Of a stretch of 64,000 bases of DNA, positions 44,566 through 53,946 are shown in pieces (within the stretch, counting starts at the first letter, position 1; each line of letters starts with the position of its first letter). Under the pieces are notes generated by a model. That model did not search any database. It saw only the letters and a list, made by a program, of their open reading frames with translations, and was not told the DNA's origin. Position numbers and translations under genes: made by a program. The stretch lies in assembly GCF_000635915.2 (NCBI RefSeq), contig NZ_CP015614.1, forward strand, positions 2,826,501 through 2,890,500, given 5' to 3'. Origin of the DNA: Brevundimonas naejangsanensis. Lineage in GTDB: Bacteria > Pseudomonadota > Alphaproteobacteria > Caulobacterales > Caulobacteraceae.

Positions 44566-45885
44566 ATGACCGATTTCGCCGCCCTCTACGCCGAACGGCT
44601 GACGACGCCCGAGGCGGCGGCCGCCCTGATCCCGTCGGGCGCCAAGGTGGCCATGGCCCTGGGCGTCGGCCAGCCGCCCGCCTTGCTGAAGGCGCTGGCC
44701 GACCGGGCCGAGGCGCGGCAGGTCGGCGACATCAACCTCTACTACCTGCTGTCCACCGCCATCGCGGGCGAGACGGTGATGCGCTACGAACTGACCGACC
44801 GCATCCGCCCGCACAGCCTGTTCCACGGCGCCATCGAACGGAAGCTGGAGGCGCGCGCGATTGAGGAAGGCCGCCGCGCCGTCTGGTTCGTGCCGACCGG
44901 CTTTCAGCAGGCGCCTCGGGTACTGACGCAGGAGATCGGCGTCGACACCCTGCTGGCGACCGTCTCGCCGATGGACGCCGAAGGGTATTTCAGTTTCGGG
45001 ACCAACACCGACTACGCCCTGGCTGTGTCGCAGAGCGCGCAGCGGGTGATCCTGGAGGTCAATCCGCACATGCCGCGCGTGTTCGGCGACTGCCGCGTGC
45101 ACGTGTCCCAGGTCGCGGCCCTGGTCGAACATGCGGCGCCCCTGCTGGAGGCGGGCAAGGCGCCGCAGCAGCCGCAGGATCGCGCCATCGGCGCCCTGAT
45201 CGCGGGGCTGGTCGAGGACGGGGCGACTCTGCAGATGGGCATCGGCGCCCTGCCGGACGCCGTGTGCGCGGCCCTGCACGACCATCGCGACCTGGGCGTC
45301 CACACCGAGATGCTGACGCCCGGTCTGGTCGAGCTGATGAAGGCGGGCGTCGTCACCAATGCGCGCAAGACCCTGCATCCGGGCAAGACGGTCTTCACCT
45401 TCTCCATGGGCGACCGTTCGACCTATGAGTTCCTGCACGAGAACTCGGCTGTCGAAGCCTATCCGGTCGACTATGTGAACGACCCGGCCGTCATCGCCCG
45501 CAACGATCGGATGGTGTCGGTCAACGCCACCCTTCAGATCGACCTGTTCGGCGCCTGCTGCTCGGAATATCTGAACGGGCGGCAGTATACGGCGGCGGGC
45601 GGCCAACTCGATTTCGTGCGCGGCGCGACGGCGTCAAAGGGGGGCAAGTCGATCATCGCCTGCCATTCGACGGCGGCGAAGGGGACCGCCTCGCGCATCG
45701 TGGCGCGGCTGGACGGTCCGGCGACGACGCCCCGCAACGACATCCACTACGTCGTCACCGAGCATGGGGCCGTCAATCTGAAGGGGCTGACCGACGACGC
45801 CCGCGCCCGCGCCCTGATCGGCCTGGCCGCGCCGGAGTTCCGCGAAGGGCTGGAGCGCGAGGCCAGGGCGATGGGCCTGCTCTAG
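44566..45885 (+). CDS. Acetyl-CoA hydrolase/transferase family CoA-transferase
   Basis: The 439-residue protein belongs to the family of 4-hydroxybutyrate and butyrate:acetate CoA-transferases and acetyl-CoA hydrolases. It has the N-terminal SGAKVAMALGVGQPPALLKAL, the central MGIGALPDAVCAAL, and the catalytic glutamate E248 in LGVHTEMLTPGLVELM, then GGQLDFVRGA and the C-terminal VVTEHGAVNLKGLT. It would move CoA between short acids such as acetate and butyrate or 4-hydroxybutyrate; the acceptor cannot be read from the sequence. CAGGAG precedes the ATG. It stands between the PAP2 gene and nrdB. Confidence 0.88.
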   Translation: MTDFAALYAERLTTPEAAAALIPSGAKVAMALGVGQPPALLKALADRAEARQVGDINLYYLLSTAIAGETVMRYELTDRIRPHSLFHGAIERKLEARAIEEGRRAVWFVPTGFQQAPRVLTQEIGVDTLLATVSPMDAEGYFSFGTNTDYALAVSQSAQRVILEVNPHMPRVFGDCRVHVSQVAALVEHAAPLLEAGKAPQQPQDRAIGALIAGLVEDGATLQMGIGALPDAVCAALHDHRDLGVHTEMLTPGLVELMKAGVVTNARKTLHPGKTVFTFSMGDRSTYEFLHENSAVEAYPVDYVNDPAVIARNDRMVSVNATLQIDLFGACCSEYLNGRQYTAAGGQLDFVRGATASKGGKSIIACHSTAAKGTASRIVARLDGPATTPRNDIHYVVTEHGAVNLKGLTDDARARALIGLAAPEFREGLEREARAMGLL

Positions 45886-45932
45886 GTTTAACAAACCGTC
45901 CCCATCTTCCTCCCCAGTTTCCTATCATTCAA

Positions 45933-45948
45933 ACACCACATCTAGCGG
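45933..45948. promoter_or_regulatory. NrdR box 1 upstream of nrdB
   Basis: The core CACATCTAGCG at 45937-45947 is the exact reverse complement of the core of box 2. The two box centres (45940.5 and 45971.5) are 31 bp apart, the three-helical-turn spacing known for paired NrdR boxes. Confidence 0.82.
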
Positions 45949-45963
45949 TCGTGCGAAAATTGA

Positions 45964-45979
45964 TCGCTAGATGTGCGCA
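45964..45979. promoter_or_regulatory. NrdR box 2 upstream of nrdB
   Basis: The core CGCTAGATGTG at 45965-45975 matches the box before nrdA (CTAGATGT) and mirrors box 1. It lies 76-91 bp before the nrdB ATG. Confidence 0.82.
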
Positions 45980-46054
45980 TCTTCCCTTGTTCGGACGCGC
46001 CGGGGGACGCATGGTGCGGGCGCCCTCTCCTGGATTCGCGACAGGTCTTTTTCG

Positions 46055-47098
46055 ATGAACGCCCCCGCTATCATTCGTCCCGACATGCCCGGCCTGCTGA
46101 CCCCTTCGGCTGCCTATAAGCCCTTCCGCTATCCGTGGGCCTTCGACATGTGGAAGAAGCAGCAGCAGGTCCACTGGATGCCCGAGGAAGTCCCGATGGG
46201 CGAGGACGTCAAGGACTGGGCCGCCAATCTGAACGACGGCGAGCGCAACCTGCTGACCCAGATCTTCCGCTTCTTCACCCAAGCGGACATCGAGGTGCAG
46301 GACAACTACATGGAGCGCTACGGTCGGGTGTTCAAACCGACCGAAGTGAAGATGATGCTGGCCGCCTTCGCCAATATGGAGACCATCCATATCGCGGCCT
46401 ACGCCCTTCTGCTCGAGACCATCGGCATGCCGGACAGCGAGTTCGGCGCCTTCATGGAATACGAGGCCATGAAGGACAAGCACGACTACATGGGCCAGTT
46501 CGGGGTCGATTCCGACGCCGACATCTGCCGCACCCTGGCCATGTTCGGGGGCTTCTCGGAAGGGCTGCAGCTGTTCGCCAGCTTCGCCATGCTGATGAAC
46601 TTCCCGCGCCAGTCCAAGATGAAGGGCATGGGTCAGATCGTGTCCTGGTCGGTGCGCGACGAGAGCCTGCACTGCGAAGGCATCATCAAGCTGTACCACG
46701 CCTTCAACAAGGAGACGGGCGCCGTCACCAAGGCCGTGGCCGACGACATCGTCGACTGCTGCAAGACGGTGATCCAGATGGAGGACAAGTTCATCGACCT
46801 GGCCTTCGAAATGGGCCCGGTGAACGGCATGACGCCCGACGACATCAAGGCCTACATCCGCTTCATCGCCGACTGGCGCCTGCGCCAGCTGAACCTGCCC
46901 GAGGTTTACGGCGTGACCGAGAACCCGCTGCCGTGGCTGCAGTCGCTGCTCAGCGGCGTGGAGCACGCCAACTTCTTCGAGGCGCGCGCCACCGAATACT
47001 CCAAGGCGGCGACGCAAGGGTCGTGGCACGGCGCCGACGGCGTCTGGGACAGCTTCGACAATATGATGAAGCGCCGCACGCACAGCGCTGAGGCCTGA
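46055..47098 (+). CDS. nrdB: Ribonucleoside-diphosphate reductase, beta (radical) subunit
   Basis: NrdB holds the diiron-tyrosyl radical needed by NrdA. The ATG at 46055 gives 347 residues. METIHIAAY at 108-116 carries metal ligands E109 and H112 and the radical tyrosine Y116; a first acidic ligand is likely D78, and DESLHCEG supplies later ligands. The tyrosine makes it a class Ia-type subunit. No ATP-cone is fused to its N-terminus. A longer upstream frame (from 45971) is rejected because it would run through NrdR box 2. A strong terminator follows. Confidence 0.95.
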   Translation: MNAPAIIRPDMPGLLTPSAAYKPFRYPWAFDMWKKQQQVHWMPEEVPMGEDVKDWAANLNDGERNLLTQIFRFFTQADIEVQDNYMERYGRVFKPTEVKMMLAAFANMETIHIAAYALLLETIGMPDSEFGAFMEYEAMKDKHDYMGQFGVDSDADICRTLAMFGGFSEGLQLFASFAMLMNFPRQSKMKGMGQIVSWSVRDESLHCEGIIKLYHAFNKETGAVTKAVADDIVDCCKTVIQMEDKFIDLAFEMGPVNGMTPDDIKAYIRFIADWRLRQLNLPEVYGVTENPLPWLQSLLSGVEHANFFEARATEYSKAATQGSWHGADGVWDSFDNMMKRRTHSAEA

Positions 47099-47115
47099 TC
47101 CAGCCCGCGTTGGCT

Positions 47116-47161
47116 AAGTAAAAAGGGCGCCGCTGACGCAAGGTCGGCGGCGCCTTTTTTT
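47116..47161. terminator. Bidirectional terminator between nrdB and the coiled-coil protein gene
   Basis: AAAAGGGCGCCGCTGA (47121-47136) pairs with the bases at 47144-47159 (two G-U pairs), with a 7-nt loop and T7 on the plus strand. On the reverse strand the leading A run gives T5, so it can end both converging transcripts. Confidence 0.88.
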
Positions 47162-47173
47162 GTTGCGGAGGGC

Positions 47174-47725
47174 CTAGTTCGGCCCCTGACGCCCGGCGTT
47201 GCAGCGGGCGCGGTCGCCGCGTTCGCAGGCGGCGACGGTGGCGCGCCAGTCGGCCATCTCTCGGTCATAGCGGGCCTGGGCTTCCCCGGCGGCGCGCAGA
47301 TCGGCCTCGTGGCGTTCACGGGCGGCGCGGGCGTCGGCCTCCGTCTGATTAAGCTCGGCCTGCCAGCGCCGCTGGGCCTCGGCCTGTGCGGCCTGATTGG
47401 CGCGGTCCTCATTCTCGGCCAGGTCGTTCTGGGCGACGATTTCGGCGTTCAGGGCCTGGGTCTGACGCAGTTCATCGGGGTCCTGCTTGGAATCCGGCGC
47501 GCGGCGGTAGCGCTCGCCCTTGGTCAGCATTTCGGCGACGGGGTCGCGCGACTGGGCTTGAGCCGAGCTCTGGGCTTGAGCTGAGCTTTGGGCTTGAGGC
47601 GGGTCGGCGCGGGGCGTCGTCGTCTGGGCGCCGGCAGGCGCGGCCAGGGCCGCCAGCCCCAGGGTCAAGGCCAAGGTCTGGGACAGACCCGGGGCGGCGC
47701 TTCGCGGGGCGGAAAAGCGAATCAT
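47174..47725 (-). CDS. Secreted coiled-coil protein of unknown function
   Basis: The 183-residue product has a signal peptide (SQTLALTLGLAALAAPAGAQ), a low-complexity Gln/Ser/Ala stretch encoded by an 18-bp tandem repeat, and a long Ala/Glu/Arg helix (about 95-160) with coiled-coil character. It ends with two cysteines in ACERGDRARCNAG, which may form a disulfide. AAGGAG lies 8 nt before the ATG. I do not recognise a named family; an envelope or periplasmic role is likely from the signal peptide. Confidence 0.7.
   Translation of the reverse strand: MIRFSAPRSAAPGLSQTLALTLGLAALAAPAGAQTTTPRADPPQAQSSAQAQSSAQAQSRDPVAEMLTKGERYRRAPDSKQDPDELRQTQALNAEIVAQNDLAENEDRANQAAQAEAQRRWQAELNQTEADARAARERHEADLRAAGEAQARYDREMADWRATVAACERGDRARCNAGRQGPN
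47553..47598 (-). repeat. 18-bp tandem repeat in the coiled-coil protein gene
   Basis: TGGGCTTGAG recurs at 47553, 47571 and 47589, an 18-bp period with about 2.6 copies, encoding the repeated residues AQSS-AQ in the linker after the signal peptide. Variable copy number between strains would be expected. Confidence 0.75.
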
Positions 47726-47821
47726 CGAAAATCTCCTTCGGACGCGGCGACGGAACGCGGCAAGCTTGGCGTTTCCGCGGCTTCACGGGAACAACGCTTT
47801 ACGGGCCGGTTTGGCTGCCGG

Positions 47822-49282
47822 TCACACCGGCAGGCGCAGTTCGAACCGCGCGCCCCACGGCCCGGTGTCGACCAGCGTCAGCGAGCCGCCGTGGTTCGCC
47901 GCCAGTTCGCGCGAAATGGTCAGGCCCAGCCCCGTGCCGTCCGCCTTGCTGCCGCTGACGAAGGGCTCGAACAGGCGCTCGGCCAGGCGCGGCGGGATGC
48001 CGGGTCCGTCATCGGCGATGAGGATGGCGGCCTCAGCCCCTTCGGTCGCGGCGCTCACAGTGATGGCGCCCTTGCCCCCGCTCTCTGGATTCGCCTCGAT
48101 GGCCTGACGGGCATTGCGCATCAGATTGACCAGGATGCGGTGAAGTTGGTCCGGGTCGGCGTTGACGGTGAAGCGGGCGGGCAGGTCGCGCACCAGTTTC
48201 ACTCCGTCCGGCTCCAGCCCGGCATCCTCGGCGGCGGCGGCCACGGCGCGGGCCAGCAACATCTTCTGACGCTGGGGCGCGGGCTCTTCGGTCTTGCCAT
48301 AGGCCAGAACGTTGCGCGCCAGGGTCGAAGCGCGCCCCAGCGCCCGCTCCAGCCGGGGCAGGGCGATCGCCACCAGCGGGTCGGACGAGGTGGACAGCCG
48401 CTCAGACGCCATCTGGGCCGAGGTCAGCATGTTGCGCAGGTCGTGATTGATCTTGGCCACCGCCTCGCCCAGCGCCGCCAGGCGGGCGCGCGAGCGCAGC
48501 GACTGGCGCACCTCCTCCTGCATCCGGGCCAGTTCGCGCTCGACCCGGCCGATCTCGTCGCGACGGCTGGACGGCGGTTCGGCCGGGCTTTCGGGATCGG
48601 CGGCGAAGCGTTCGATCGAGCGCGTGACGCGGCCCAGCGGCTGCAGCACCAGATAGGACAGGGCGGCGTACAGCAGACCGCCCGCCACCGCCGCGATCAG
48701 CAGGGCCACGGCTAGGTTGTTGCGCAGGAAGGTCGCCAGCTCCTTCTTCAGCGGCTGGGCCGGGGCCAGGATCTCGATCAGGTCGCCCGAGCGATAGCGC
48801 GGCGCCGCCTGCACCCGCAGCGAGCGGTCCGGGTGGCCGAACAGGGTCTTCCACGGGTCCAGCAGCCGCGCCCCGATATTGCGCTGGCGCAGGTCGATCA
48901 GTTCGGGCGCGCGCGGCAGGTTGGGGGCCTGCAGCAGCAGGCGGCGCACGCCCTGCTCGCCGACCACGACCGACTGCACTCCGCCGATGCTGAGCAACTG
49001 CTCCGCCGTCGTGTCCTCGACAGCCGAATAGGGCAGGGCCTCGACCCCGACCGACGCCAGTTCCGCCGCCTGCAGCCGGTCCATCAGCCACCGCTCCTGG
49101 AAGGAGGCGGCGCTGGGCACGATGATCAGGCCGACGACCGACAGGGTGAAGACGACCGTCAGCACCAGCAGCCGCACCGACAGGCCGTCCGGCGACGGCA
49201 GGGCGAACCGGCGGCGCGGCTCGGGCCGTTCCGTCACCGGCGTGAACTCGGGCGCATGGGACTGCATCTCGCCCACCGTCAT
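47822..49282 (-). CDS. Membrane sensor histidine kinase
   Basis: The 486-residue kinase has transmembrane helices at about 37-57 and 186-212 flanking a periplasmic sensor domain of about 130 residues, a HAMP domain (about 213-265), the phospho-acceptor H280 in AKINHDLRN, and an ATPase domain with LVNLMRNARQAIEAN (N box), DDGPGIP (G1) and GTGLGLTISREL (G2). No response regulator is adjacent, so it is an orphan kinase here. Its ATG overlaps the stop of the TVP38-like gene (ATGA), so the two are co-translated. Confidence 0.92.
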   Translation of the reverse strand: MTVGEMQSHAPEFTPVTERPEPRRRFALPSPDGLSVRLLVLTVVFTLSVVGLIIVPSAASFQERWLMDRLQAAELASVGVEALPYSAVEDTTAEQLLSIGGVQSVVVGEQGVRRLLLQAPNLPRAPELIDLRQRNIGARLLDPWKTLFGHPDRSLRVQAAPRYRSGDLIEILAPAQPLKKELATFLRNNLAVALLIAAVAGGLLYAALSYLVLQPLGRVTRSIERFAADPESPAEPPSSRRDEIGRVERELARMQEEVRQSLRSRARLAALGEAVAKINHDLRNMLTSAQMASERLSTSSDPLVAIALPRLERALGRASTLARNVLAYGKTEEPAPQRQKMLLARAVAAAAEDAGLEPDGVKLVRDLPARFTVNADPDQLHRILVNLMRNARQAIEANPESGGKGAITVSAATEGAEAAILIADDGPGIPPRLAERLFEPFVSGSKADGTGLGLTISRELAANHGGSLTLVDTGPWGARFELRLPV

Positions 49283-50019
49283 GACGCCTCCGTGCGGCGG
49301 CGGCTGCGCAGCGTCTGACCCAGCCTGAGCAGCAGGGGCAGCAGCATCGACAGGAAGGCCACGCCCATCAGGGGCCAGAAGAACTCGGCGAACAGGCTGC
49401 GGATGTCGGGGTTAGGATTGGTGATCAGCACTTCATGCAGGCTGTCGCCGATCCAGCAATAGATGATGTGGGCGGGCAGCAGGCCGACGAAGGTGGCGAT
49501 GACGTAGGGGCGCAAGGGGGCCGCCATCACGCCCGCCGCCACATTGATCATGTGAAACGGCACGGTGACGACCAGACGGGCGATCAGCACATACCAGAAG
49601 GTGTCCTTGTCGACCCCCGCGCAGACTTTGTTGAGCAGGCCCGTATCGGCGGCGGCGCGGCGGCGCAGGGAATCGCCCAGAGCCGTGCGCCCGACATAAT
49701 AGACGGCCAGGGCGCCGACGGTGGCGGCGAAGGCGGTGGCCACGCCCCCGACCCATGGCCCGAACAGATAGCCCGCCGTCACAGTGATGAAGACCACGCC
49801 CGGCACCACGCTGGCCGTCAGCAGGGCGAAGATCAGCATCAGGACGCCCAGGGCCAGCAGATAATGTCCGGCGACCAGGGCCTCCAGCGTTGCGCCGTGC
49901 TCGCGCAGCGTGTCCAGCGACAGATAGCGATTCCAGCCCATGCCGAAGATCAGGGCGGCGGCGGCCAGCAGCACGGCCAGGGGCAGAAATCTTTTGACCC
50001 GGTCCAAACCGCGCTCCAT
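49279..50019 (-). CDS. TVP38/TMEM64 (VTT/DedA-type) membrane protein
   Basis: The 246-residue protein has five or six transmembrane helices and the VTT-domain pattern: [45 protein letters not shown], then [23 protein letters not shown] residues (F/H-x-x-N) and a terminal helix. Relatives act as lipid scramblases or in membrane homeostasis. It precedes and overlaps the histidine kinase gene, which could mean the kinase senses an envelope state linked to this protein; that link is only from position. Confidence 0.88.
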   Translation of the reverse strand: MERGLDRVKRFLPLAVLLAAAALIFGMGWNRYLSLDTLREHGATLEALVAGHYLLALGVLMLIFALLTASVVPGVVFITVTAGYLFGPWVGGVATAFAATVGALAVYYVGRTALGDSLRRRAAADTGLLNKVCAGVDKDTFWYVLIARLVVTVPFHMINVAAGVMAAPLRPYVIATFVGLLPAHIIYCWIGDSLHEVLITNPNPDIRSLFAEFFWPLMGVAFLSMLLPLLLRLGQTLRSRRRTEAS

Positions 50020-50186
50020 CCTCTTTCTTCTGCATCCCTAGCGGATTTCCAGCCGTCGTGCGCGTCTGTCGAACGCACGGAAAAGCGGCTGTGGCGTTGA
50101 CTCCCGTCCTGTCGCCGCTTATACGCCCGCCTCTCTCGCGGCTGACGCTTGTGTCTGTCGCCAACCCCAGTAACCCGGAGCCGACC

Positions 50187-50321
50187 GTGAAGCGGACCTA
50201 TCAGCCGTCGCGACTCGTGCGCAAGCGCCGTCACGGCTTCCGTTCGCGGATGGCCACCGCGAACGGCCAAAAGATTGTCGCGCGTCGCCGCGCCAAGGGC
50301 CGCAAGCGCCTGACGGCCTGA
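50187..50321 (+). CDS. rpmH: 50S ribosomal protein L34
   Basis: The 44-residue protein [20 protein letters not shown]... is a complete bL34, the small basic protein of the large ribosomal subunit. The GTG at 50187 with CGGAG 8-12 nt upstream is the start; the open frame extends upstream without meaning. It leads the canonical rpmH-rnpA-yidC-yihA cluster. Confidence 0.98.
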   Translation: MKRTYQPSRLVRKRRHGFRSRMATANGQKIVARRRAKGRKRLTA

Positions 50322-50355
50322 CGTCACGCGCCCATTTCCCTTCAGGGCGGGGCGC

Positions 50356-50796
50356 ATGACCGATCTGATGAAAATCGATCGCCTGTTGAGGCGGCCCCAG
50401 TTTCTGGCGGCCGCCAAAGGCGTTTCCCAGGCCCGCGGCGCCGTGGTGGTCCAGCAGCTGGACCGCGCCGACGGGGACCCTTCGGTGCGCCTTGGATTCA
50501 CCGCTACCCGCAAGATCGGCGGCGCCGTCGTGCGCAACCGCGCCAAGCGCCGTCTGCGCGAGGCCGCGCGCCTGCTGACGCCGCTGCACGGGCGAGCGGG
50601 ATGCGACTATGTGTTCATCGCCCGCATGGGGACGGCGGACCGCGACTGGGACCGCTTGCTTGACGATGTGAAATCGGCCCTTACAAGGCTCGCAACCCCG
50701 CGCGCGGCTTCCGATATGGGAGACCGGGCCGTTTCGACCGCCTCGACACCGACCCGCGCCGCCACCAGCCCGCGCCCCGCCGACCAGGACCGCTGA
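50356..50796 (+). CDS. rnpA: Ribonuclease P protein component
   Basis: RnpA is the protein subunit of RNase P, which trims tRNA 5' ends. The 146-residue product has [44 protein letters not shown] (the RNR signature) and DYVFIARMG. The last 30 residues are a Thr/Ala/Pro-rich tail. It lies 34 bp after rpmH. The small yidD gene often found next is not visible; yidC follows in 5 bp. Confidence 0.97.
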   Translation: MTDLMKIDRLLRRPQFLAAAKGVSQARGAVVVQQLDRADGDPSVRLGFTATRKIGGAVVRNRAKRRLREAARLLTPLHGRAGCDYVFIARMGTADRDWDRLLDDVKSALTRLATPRAASDMGDRAVSTASTPTRAATSPRPADQDR

Positions 50797-50801
50797 TTTC
50801 G

Positions 50802-52604
50802 ATGCAGACCCAGAATTCGCGCAACACCATCATCTTCTTCGTGTGCGCGGCCCTGATCATGGGCGTCTACTACTTCATGGTGATGCGCCCGCAGGCCGAG
50901 AGCCGCCGTCAGGCGCAGATCGTCGCCGCCGAGCAGCAGAAGGCGCGCGAGGCTTCGGCCGACGCCGGCCTGACGCCGACGGGCCCCGCGCCGGGCGTCT
51001 TCATCAAGGACCGTGGCCAGGCCCTGGGCGCCGTCGCCCGGGTGCCGATCCAGACGCCGACGCTGAAGGGCTCGCTGTCGCTGCAGGGCGCGCGCATCGA
51101 CGACCTGTACCTGACCAATTACAAGGAAACGCTCGACAAGAGCTCGCCGCCGGTCGAGCTGTTCCGCCCGCAGGGCATGGAGCACGCCTATTTCGCCCAG
51201 TTCGGCTGGAGCGGCCCCAACGTCGCCGGCGGCGTCCCGGGCCCCAACACCGTCTGGCGCCTGACCAAGGGCGAGACCCTGACGCCGACCACCCCGGTCG
51301 AACTGACCTGGGACAATGGTTCGGGCCTGCGCTTCACCCGCCTCGTCTCGATCGACGAGCAGTATATGTTCACGGTCAAGGACACGGTGGCCAACCTGGG
51401 AACCCAGGCCATCGCCATCGCCCCCTACGGCCGCGTCGAGCGCCAGGGCGTCCCGGTCGACCTGGGCAAGCAGATGATCCTGCACGAAGGGGCCATCGGC
51501 GCCTTCGGTTCGGACGGCAAATTCACCACCGAACAGGTCAAGTACAAGGACTGGGCCAAGAAGCCGCGCATCCAGAAGGATTCGGTCGGCGGCTGGATGG
51601 GCATCACCGACAAATACTGGCTGGCGGCCCTGATCCCGACCCAGGACGAAGCCATCGAGGGCCGCTTCTCGGTGCGCGACGCCGACGGCATGAACGTCCA
51701 CGAAGCCGCCATGTTGGGCGCCACCCGCACGATCCAGCCGGGCCGCCAGATCGAAGAGACCCAGCGCCTGTTCGCCGGCGCCAAGCGCGCCGAAGTGCTG
51801 AAGGGCTACGAGGAATCGCTGGGCCTGCCGCGTTTCGTCTACGCTATCGATTGGGGCATGTTCTGGTTCCTGACGCGCCCGATCTTCACCGTGGTGGAGT
51901 TCTTCTACGGCGTGTTGGGCAACTTCGGCCTGGCCATCCTGGCCCTGACGGTCGTGGTCAAGCTGGTCCTCTTCCCGCTGGCCAACAAGTCCTACGAGAG
52001 CCTGTCCAAGATGCGGACCCTCCAGCCCAAGATGGAGGAGATCAAGAAGAAGCACGGCTCTGACCCGCAGAAGCAGCAGCAGGAGATGATGGCCCTTTAT
52101 CAGCGGGAGAAGATCAATCCGCTGGCGGGCTGTCTGCCGATGGTGGTGCAGATCCCGGTCTTCTACGCCCTATACAAGGTGCTGTTCGTGACCATCGAAA
52201 TGCGTCACGCTCCCTTCTTCGGCTGGATCCGCGACCTGTCCGCGCGCGACCCCTCGACCGTGTGGAACCTCTTCGGCGCCGTGCCGTGGGACCCGGCCAC
52301 CCTGCCGGTTTTGGGCGGCATCCTGAACGGCCCGCTGCACCTGGGCGTCCTGCCGCTGGTCTATGGCTTCACCATGTGGCTGCAGATGGCGATGAACCCG
52401 CCGGCGCAGGACCCGATGCAGCGCCAGATCTTCGCCCTGATGCCGATCGTCTTCACCTTCATCATGGCCCCGTTCGCGGCCGGCCTGCTGATCTACTGGG
52501 CCTGGAACAACGTCCTGTCGATCATCCAGCAATATGTGATCATGCATCGCTTCGGGGCCGAGAACCCGATCGACAGCTTCATCGCCCGTTTCAAGAAGGC
52601 CTGA
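50802..52604 (+). CDS. yidC: Membrane protein insertase YidC
   Basis: YidC inserts and folds inner-membrane proteins, alone or with SecYEG. The 600-residue protein has the N-terminal helix ([21 protein letters not shown]), a large periplasmic beta domain (about 60-340) and the conserved five-helix core: [31 protein letters not shown] with the cytoplasmic loop, [23 protein letters not shown], and the C-terminal helices ending in [15 protein letters not shown]. Size and order match Gram-negative YidC. Confidence 0.98.
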   Translation: MQTQNSRNTIIFFVCAALIMGVYYFMVMRPQAESRRQAQIVAAEQQKAREASADAGLTPTGPAPGVFIKDRGQALGAVARVPIQTPTLKGSLSLQGARIDDLYLTNYKETLDKSSPPVELFRPQGMEHAYFAQFGWSGPNVAGGVPGPNTVWRLTKGETLTPTTPVELTWDNGSGLRFTRLVSIDEQYMFTVKDTVANLGTQAIAIAPYGRVERQGVPVDLGKQMILHEGAIGAFGSDGKFTTEQVKYKDWAKKPRIQKDSVGGWMGITDKYWLAALIPTQDEAIEGRFSVRDADGMNVHEAAMLGATRTIQPGRQIEETQRLFAGAKRAEVLKGYEESLGLPRFVYAIDWGMFWFLTRPIFTVVEFFYGVLGNFGLAILALTVVVKLVLFPLANKSYESLSKMRTLQPKMEEIKKKHGSDPQKQQQEMMALYQREKINPLAGCLPMVVQIPVFYALYKVLFVTIEMRHAPFFGWIRDLSARDPSTVWNLFGAVPWDPATLPVLGGILNGPLHLGVLPLVYGFTMWLQMAMNPPAQDPMQRQIFALMPIVFTFIMAPFAAGLLIYWAWNNVLSIIQQYVIMHRFGAENPIDSFIARFKKA

Positions 52605-52608
52605 TCGT

Positions 52609-53277
52609 TTGGACGCTTCTGACGAGCCCAAGGTCGGCGAATACGCCGACGCCGAGATCGAGGCGGCGCGCATCCTGTTCGCGCGCCCCGCGACCTTCAT
52701 CATGGGCTGCGCCAAGATCGAGCAGTTGCCGACGCCGGACCTGCCCGAGATCGCCTTCGCCGGCCGCTCGAACGTCGGCAAGTCCAGCCTGATCAACGGC
52801 CTGGTCGGCATGCACAAGCTGGCGCGCGCCTCGAACGAGCCGGGCCGCACGCGCGAGGTCAACTTCTTCGATCTGGACGGTCGGATGCGTCTGGTCGACC
52901 TGCCCGGCTACGGCTGGGCCAAGGCGTCGAAAACGACGGTTAAGAAGTTCCAGGACCTGGGCCGCGACTACCTGCGCGGCCGGGTGACGCTGAAACGCGT
53001 CTATCTGCTGATCGACAGCCGTCACGGCCTGAAGAAGGTCGATGACGAGGCGTTGGACGCCCTGGACCTGTCGGCCGTCTCCTATCAGATCGTCCTGACC
53101 AAGGCCGACAAGCTGAAGGCGGGCGAAGCCGCGAAGGTCCAGGCCGCGACGCTCAAGGCCATCGCCAAACGCCCCGCCGCCTATCCGCACGTGGCTGTCA
53201 CGTCGTCGGAAAAGGGCTTCGGTCTGCCCGAACTGCGCGCCGAGATCATGCGCACCACGGGCGTCACCCTGGACTGA
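52609..53277 (+). CDS. yihA: Ribosome biogenesis GTPase YihA/YsxC (EngB)
   Basis: This essential GTPase helps assemble the 50S subunit. The 222-residue product has G1 GRSNVGKSS at 52-60, the switch region [13 protein letters not shown]3 DLPGYGWA, and G4 TKADK. The TTG at 52609 is the start; AGAAGG lies 9 nt before it and no other start is near. It directly follows yidC (4 bp). The argB gene often found next is absent. Confidence 0.95.
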   Translation: MDASDEPKVGEYADAEIEAARILFARPATFIMGCAKIEQLPTPDLPEIAFAGRSNVGKSSLINGLVGMHKLARASNEPGRTREVNFFDLDGRMRLVDLPGYGWAKASKTTVKKFQDLGRDYLRGRVTLKRVYLLIDSRHGLKKVDDEALDALDLSAVSYQIVLTKADKLKAGEAAKVQAATLKAIAKRPAAYPHVAVTSSEKGFGLPELRAEIMRTTGVTLD

Positions 53278-53352
53278 ACCGCTCGCGGCGGTATGAACCG
53301 TTAAGCTAGACCCGCGTTATCCGCTCGGTTCTTAACGAGAGGGGAGCGCGCC

Positions 53353-53862
53353 ATGCGTTCAGCGATCATGGGCGGCGTCGCCGTCGCCTGCCTGCTGGGT
53401 CTGTCGGCCTGCGGAAACAACACCAAGACTGAAGCTCCAGCTGCTGACGGGGCTGAGACCGCCTCGACCGCCGCCGCGCCTGCGATGCTCGATGCGCCCA
53501 AGCCCGGCCTGTGGCGCGTGTCCACGGCGATGGAAGGCATGCCCGGCGGCGCGGCCATGGCGCCGCAGGATGTCTGCATCAAGGAAGCCAAGTTGGAGGC
53601 TCCCGCCAATGCCCAGCAGCCGGGCGCCGACTGCACGACCCAGCCCTTCGCGCGCCAGGGCGACGCTATGGTCGCCACGTCGACCTGCGCCCTGCCGGGC
53701 AATATGAAGGCTGACTCCACCATCCGCGTCACCGGCGACTTCAACAGCCGCTACGTGACCGAAGTGACGACCAGGATGGACCCGGCGCCGACGCCCCAGA
53801 TGGCCCAGACCAAGGTCACCATGACGGCCGAGCGCATCGGCGACTGCCCCGCCAGTCAGTAA
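53353..53862 (+). CDS. DUF3617 lipoprotein
   Basis: The 169-residue protein has a lipoprotein signal (AVACLLGLSAC, lipobox LSAC) and a DUF3617 domain: KPGLWRVSTAMEG, the cysteine in QDVCIKEA, CTTQPFARQGDAMVATSTC, and the terminal IGDC. DUF3617 proteins are periplasmic, with paired conserved cysteines and no known function. GAGGGG precedes the ATG. Confidence 0.82.
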   Translation: MRSAIMGGVAVACLLGLSACGNNTKTEAPAADGAETASTAAAPAMLDAPKPGLWRVSTAMEGMPGGAAMAPQDVCIKEAKLEAPANAQQPGADCTTQPFARQGDAMVATSTCALPGNMKADSTIRVTGDFNSRYVTEVTTRMDPAPTPQMAQTKVTMTAERIGDCPASQ

Positions 53863-53946
53863 TCGCTCGCGGGCCGGCGCCTGGCAAAAGAGCCCGATTG
53901 TCCGGGCGGACATGGCGCCGCTGCGAAGCGGCCCCATATCGGTCGG

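Noticed and set aside
45971..46054. Longer N-terminus for NrdB beginning at 45971
   Set aside because: It would overlap NrdR box 2 and adds a basic stretch absent from the family; the ATG at 46055 fits the normal start.
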